Shown: positions 6,019 through 7,935 of the stretch, one piece after another
Layout of the letters: the number at the start of each line of letters is the position of its first letter
Numbering within the stretch: position 1 is the first letter of the stretch
Assembly: GCA_020346805.1 (NCBI GenBank)
Contig: CP070790.1
Coordinates: forward strand, 2,594,531-2,602,465
Source of the DNA: Planctomycetota bacterium
Lineage (GTDB): Bacteria; Planctomycetota; Phycisphaerae; UBA1845; PWPN01
Length of the DNA stretch: 7,935 bases
Direction of reading: 5' to 3'
Notes under the pieces: generated by a model
The model's database searches: none
Seen by the model: the letters and a program-made list of their open reading frames with translations, nothing else
Told to the model about the DNA's origin: nothing
Program-made: the position numbers and the translations under genes

Positions 6019-7167
6019 TCAATTCTTCTTGGACGCCGCAAGGGGACGGACAAGTGAACGACCGGCCAAGGGGGGATCTACCGCGCTTGGCCTGGTAGCA
6101 GTTATCTTCGCCCTCTTCAAGTTCTTGATGTCCAGGCCGAAGCGATCCATGATGGTCGGAGCGATGTCGGCTCGGTCACCGTTTCGCTTGATCTTCGGAT
6201 CATTGGTGGCCAGGAATACATGGGGTGCTTTTCTGTGACGCTTTAAGCCCTCATCGAATCCATGGTCGGCCGTCACGTAAATAAGTGTCTTGTCATAGAG
6301 TTTCAAGTCCTTGAGCTTCCGGATGATCTTGCCGGTCCATGTGTCGTTAGAGATGATGGCATCGTTGTACTCCTTCGAGTTCTCGCCGAAGCTATGCCCT
6401 TTGTGATCGACCTCAGCAAAGTGAACGAAGAAGAAGAAGGGTTTGTCTTTATATTTTTCGAGCAACTTTATGGCCATAGTCCCGACTTTTTCATCCTTCA
6501 TCAAGCCAAATTTCCAGACGTCGCAGGCCTTGTGCATGTTCATGTACGGCTTGCCGGGGGTGACACGATATTTCACTCCATCTTCCTCAACGATACGACT
6601 TCCAGGCTCCGGGCGCTTTGCTTTCTTACCGGCGGCCTTCTGAAGCTCTTGATTGTCGTCGCTATCGCGTTTTTTCTTACCACGTTTCTTGGGCCTGGCT
6701 AGGTCCGCCGCCTGCTTGTCGGTAAGACGCACTTTCTTGGGCGGACTGATCTCACCGCAGTGCCCCTTCTTGCCGATCACGGCTACCGTCACAAACTTGT
6801 CCGGACCGAAGTGCTCCTCCAGGCGTTCGAAAATGCTGAGCCCCTCCGGGATCGGCCGATATCGTGAATTGCTATATACGCCGGTGACGTCGGGATCGTA
6901 ACCAGTCAATATCTGGCTCCAACCGGCCTTGGTGTCGGTAGTGCCACGAATATCGATGTCCACCATCGCCCCTTCCTTGGCCAGCACCTTGAGATTAGGC
7001 AGTTCATCCCGCCCCAGACATTCCTTCACATGCTCACGCTGTGCCCCGTCCCATCCAACGAGGATAATGTTTCTAGGTGGCCTTTGATGGTCAGCCTGGG
7101 CCAAACCCACATTTACTATCGCACCCACGACTACCAACATCGCTAACCATAATCTGCTCTTGTACAT
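6019..7167 (-). CDS. Secreted alkaline-phosphatase-superfamily hydrolase (phosphodiesterase/sulfatase-like)
   Basis: A 382-residue exported metalloenzyme. The start is the ATG at 7167, which has AAAGGA six bases before it and opens a clean signal peptide (residues 1-25, ending GLAQA before D26). Upstream in-frame ATGs at 7173, 7182 and 7269 are worse placed. All six metal ligands of the alkaline phosphatase superfamily can be seen: D40 in GWDG, D254 and H258 in EVDHKGH, D301 and H302 in TADHG, and H316. The nucleophile position is T79 in TKAGWSQILTG, where type I sulfatases have Cys or Ser in CxPSR. This points to a phosphodiesterase or phosphomonoesterase of the NPP-like type, although databases often label such proteins sulfatases. 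Residues about 158-191 are a Lys/Arg-rich low-complexity insert between core elements. The C-terminal DPPLAGRSL is usual for the fold. It should act in the periplasm or outside the cell; the substrate is unknown. Confidence 0.9.
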   Translation of the reverse strand: MYKSRLWLAMLVVVGAIVNVGLAQADHQRPPRNIILVGWDGAQREHVKECLGRDELPNLKVLAKEGAMVDIDIRGTTDTKAGWSQILTGYDPDVTGVYSNSRYRPIPEGLSIFERLEEHFGPDKFVTVAVIGKKGHCGEISPPKKVRLTDKQAADLARPKKRGKKKRDSDDNQELQKAAGKKAKRPEPGSRIVEEDGVKYRVTPGKPYMNMHKACDVWKFGLMKDEKVGTMAIKLLEKYKDKPFFFFVHFAEVDHKGHSFGENSKEYNDAIISNDTWTGKIIRKLKDLKLYDKTLIYVTADHGFDEGLKRHRKAPHVFLATNDPKIKRNGDRADIAPTIMDRFGLDIKNLKRAKITATRPSAVDPPLAGRSLVRPLAASKKN

Positions 7168-7173
7168 AGTCAT

Positions 7174-7179
7174 TCCTTT
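7174..7179 (-). promoter_or_regulatory. Shine-Dalgarno that fixes the 7167 start
   Basis: AAAGGA on the - strand ends six bases before the ATG at 7167. It directly abuts the ATG at 7173, which is too close, so 7167 is the start. Confidence 0.75.
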
Positions 7180-7236
7180 CATAACAAATATGCTGTTAAA
7201 CCAGCGATCACCCGAACACCAAGCGACGCGACGGGC

Positions 7237-7266
7237 ATTATACCGCCCCAACCAATTGCACCACAA
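7237..7266 (-). promoter_or_regulatory. Promoter candidate for the phosphodiesterase-like gene
   Basis: On the - strand TTGTGG (7266-7261) is followed by an 18-base spacer and a perfect TATAAT (7242-7237), about 70 bases before the ATG. The -10 box lies inside a GGGC...GCCC inverted repeat, which could be an operator or chance. The -35 match is three of six. Confidence 0.42.
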
Positions 7267-7375
7267 CATCGACGATCCGGTATTTCAGCCCCGCTTCTCC
7301 ACGCAAGATGAGATGGCAATTCACATATTTCATGGGCCTTTACGTTTCGACAAAATCGTAATCCCTGAATATACA

Positions 7376-7489
7376 ATGAGTACAAAGTTTTCGGGAGGGA
7401 GTGGTTTGTTGATTATGATAGTCTACCTGTTCCTGGTCCGCCGCAGTAGAAACCGTGCTAACCAGATTAAAAACCCTACGGATCAATAG
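7376..7489 (+). CDS. Possible 37-residue membrane peptide
   Basis: A short ATG frame encodes a Gly/Ser-rich start (MSTKFSGGSG), one hydrophobic helix (LLIMIVYLFLV) and a basic tail beginning RRSRNR, ending at a TAG. This is the layout of a single-span small membrane protein and also of a GlyGly-CTERM-like sorting tail. No Shine-Dalgarno precedes the ATG and no + strand promoter is evident. The same frame is open back to 7160, but that part overlaps the start of the opposite-strand gene and does not look like protein. It is probably chance unless conserved in relatives. Confidence 0.2.
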   Translation: MSTKFSGGSGLLIMIVYLFLVRRSRNRANQIKNPTDQ

Positions 7490-7514
7490 CATTCGACATT
7501 ATGCCGGTGCTTAC

Positions 7515-7935
7515 TCAACTATCCCCACCACCTGTGAAACTGCGGGCCTGGAATTTGAAGCCCTTCACTCCCACAAGCTGATACACCTTCTTAACGTCAT
7601 GGGCCACACCTTCAACAATTTCAAATTCATGGGGTATTTTTAATTCCTTGAGCAACTCCCGGAACTTTGCCGTGTACCGCTTAACGCCCTTTTCCCTGCT
7701 GCCATGAACAATCCTTATACGAAGCTTACCACTGATCTGGTCCTTGTTCTTTTTGACCAGCTCATAGGGGCAATTATCACGGAATGCATATTGGTCATTA
7801 TTGAACATGCGCTCGGCGATTGGTTTCCTGCCGGTGGATAGTGTACTCCAATCATGCAATGCAGGCCCGCCGCCCACAACTGAACAGAACAGCTCAGGAA
7901 ACTTACAAGCCAGCTTGATGGCACCAACACCACCC
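7515..7935 (-). CDS. Putative esterase, alpha/beta-hydrolase fold (PF00756-like), C-terminal part
   Basis: The last 139 residues of a gene that begins beyond the right edge. The visible part opens with GGVGAIKLACKFPELFCSVV, which matches the segment directly after the nucleophile elbow GxSxGG of esterase-D/feruloyl-esterase-like proteins. The catalytic serine should therefore lie a few bases outside the window. The catalytic histidine is most likely H112 of the visible part (EGVAHDVKKVY; codon at 7599-7601). The catalytic acid normally sits after the strand here seen as LRIRIVHG; the next residues are SREKG, so a glutamate may replace the usual aspartate. Internal GTG or ATG codons are not real starts, because the protein motif runs through them. 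The gene lies on the same strand as and upstream of the phosphodiesterase-like gene, but the 347-base gap and separate promoter argue against a simple operon. The likely role is ester hydrolysis; the substrate is unknown. Confidence 0.8.
   Translation of the reverse strand, partial: GGVGAIKLACKFPELFCSVVGGGPALHDWSTLSTGRKPIAERMFNNDQYAFRDNCPYELVKKNKDQISGKLRIRIVHGSREKGVKRYTAKFRELLKELKIPHEFEIVEGVAHDVKKVYQLVGVKGFKFQARSFTGGGDS

Larger units (their letters stand above)
7168..7514. other. 347-base gap: promoter and leader on -, possible tiny membrane ORF on +
   Basis: No long gene fits. On the - strand the 3' side holds the promoter candidate and a leader of about 70 bases for the phosphodiesterase-like gene. 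On the + strand a 37-codon frame (7376-7489) encodes a possible membrane peptide. No terminator hairpin for the esterase gene was recognised just after its stop. GC content varies in patches, with AT-rich sequence near 7141-7200 and 7321-7400. Confidence 0.6.

Noticed and set aside
6262..6901. + strand open frames opposite the phosphodiesterase-like gene
   Set aside because: The - strand frame holds the complete metal-ligand set and a signal peptide. The + frames have no motif or ribosome site.
7168..7269. Upstream extension of the phosphodiesterase-like protein by 34 residues
   Set aside because: The extension would hide the signal peptide, overlaps the promoter candidate and has no Shine-Dalgarno, unlike the ATG at 7167.
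7195..7270. tRNA-like stretch on the - strand (GCAATTGGTTGGGGC followed by GTGTTCGGGTGATC at tRNA-like spacing)
   Set aside because: The anticodon-arm equivalent has only a GGGC/GCCC stem with the wrong loop size, the acceptor ends do not pair and there is no proper T-loop sequence. A promoter plus leader explains the region better.
1..7935. CRISPR array, insertion sequence or integrase
   Set aside because: No regularly spaced repeats and no transposase or recombinase motif were seen on either strand. The only notable inverted repeat is the 90-base element.

Overview
The window holds six complete genes and one gene cut by the right edge. It splits into two parts that differ in base composition and coding style. 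No rRNA, tRNA, CRISPR array, phage gene or recognisable transposase was found. The taxon is uncertain. A DksA/TraR-like zinc finger protein, a secreted GH99/WbsX-like protein, a secreted alkaline-phosphatase-superfamily hydrolase and an esterase of the PF00756 type, with several weak or missing Shine-Dalgarno sites, would fit a Gram-negative environmental bacterium. A member of the Planctomycetota or a related PVC lineage is plausible, but nothing here proves it.

Left part (about 1-3540, AT-richer): an OmpR/CusR-type response regulator (151-831) is followed after 27 bases by its sensor histidine kinase (859-2322), with a good sigma70-like promoter at 79-107. Next come a small VOC/glyoxalase-fold protein (2422-2871), a 90-base inverted-repeat element (2886-2975) able to form a 17-bp stem, and a DksA/TraR-type zinc finger protein (3059-3505). 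All four genes lie on the + strand. The last two are separated by enough sequence to be separate transcription units.

Right part (about 3541-7935, mostly GC-richer): a two-domain secreted GH99/WbsX-like protein on + (3749-5890) converges on a secreted metal-dependent phosphodiesterase/sulfatase-fold hydrolase on - (6019-7167). Hairpins lie in the 128-base gap between them. Upstream of the hydrolase on the same strand, across a 347-base gap, is the C-terminal part of an esterase (7515-7935) whose catalytic serine should lie just outside the window.

Working together: the two-component pair is a signal-sensing module, and its regulator closely resembles the CusR/CopR metal-responsive type. The three hydrolases look like envelope or extracellular enzymes and may act on one glycan or esterified polymer, but this is inferred only from proximity and export signals. 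The most noteworthy items are the unassigned second domain of the GH99-like protein, the inverted-repeat RNA/MITE-like element before the DksA-like gene, the unusual coiled-coil tip of that DksA-like protein, and the lysine-rich insert in the phosphodiesterase-like enzyme. None of these amounts to a demonstrated new system.
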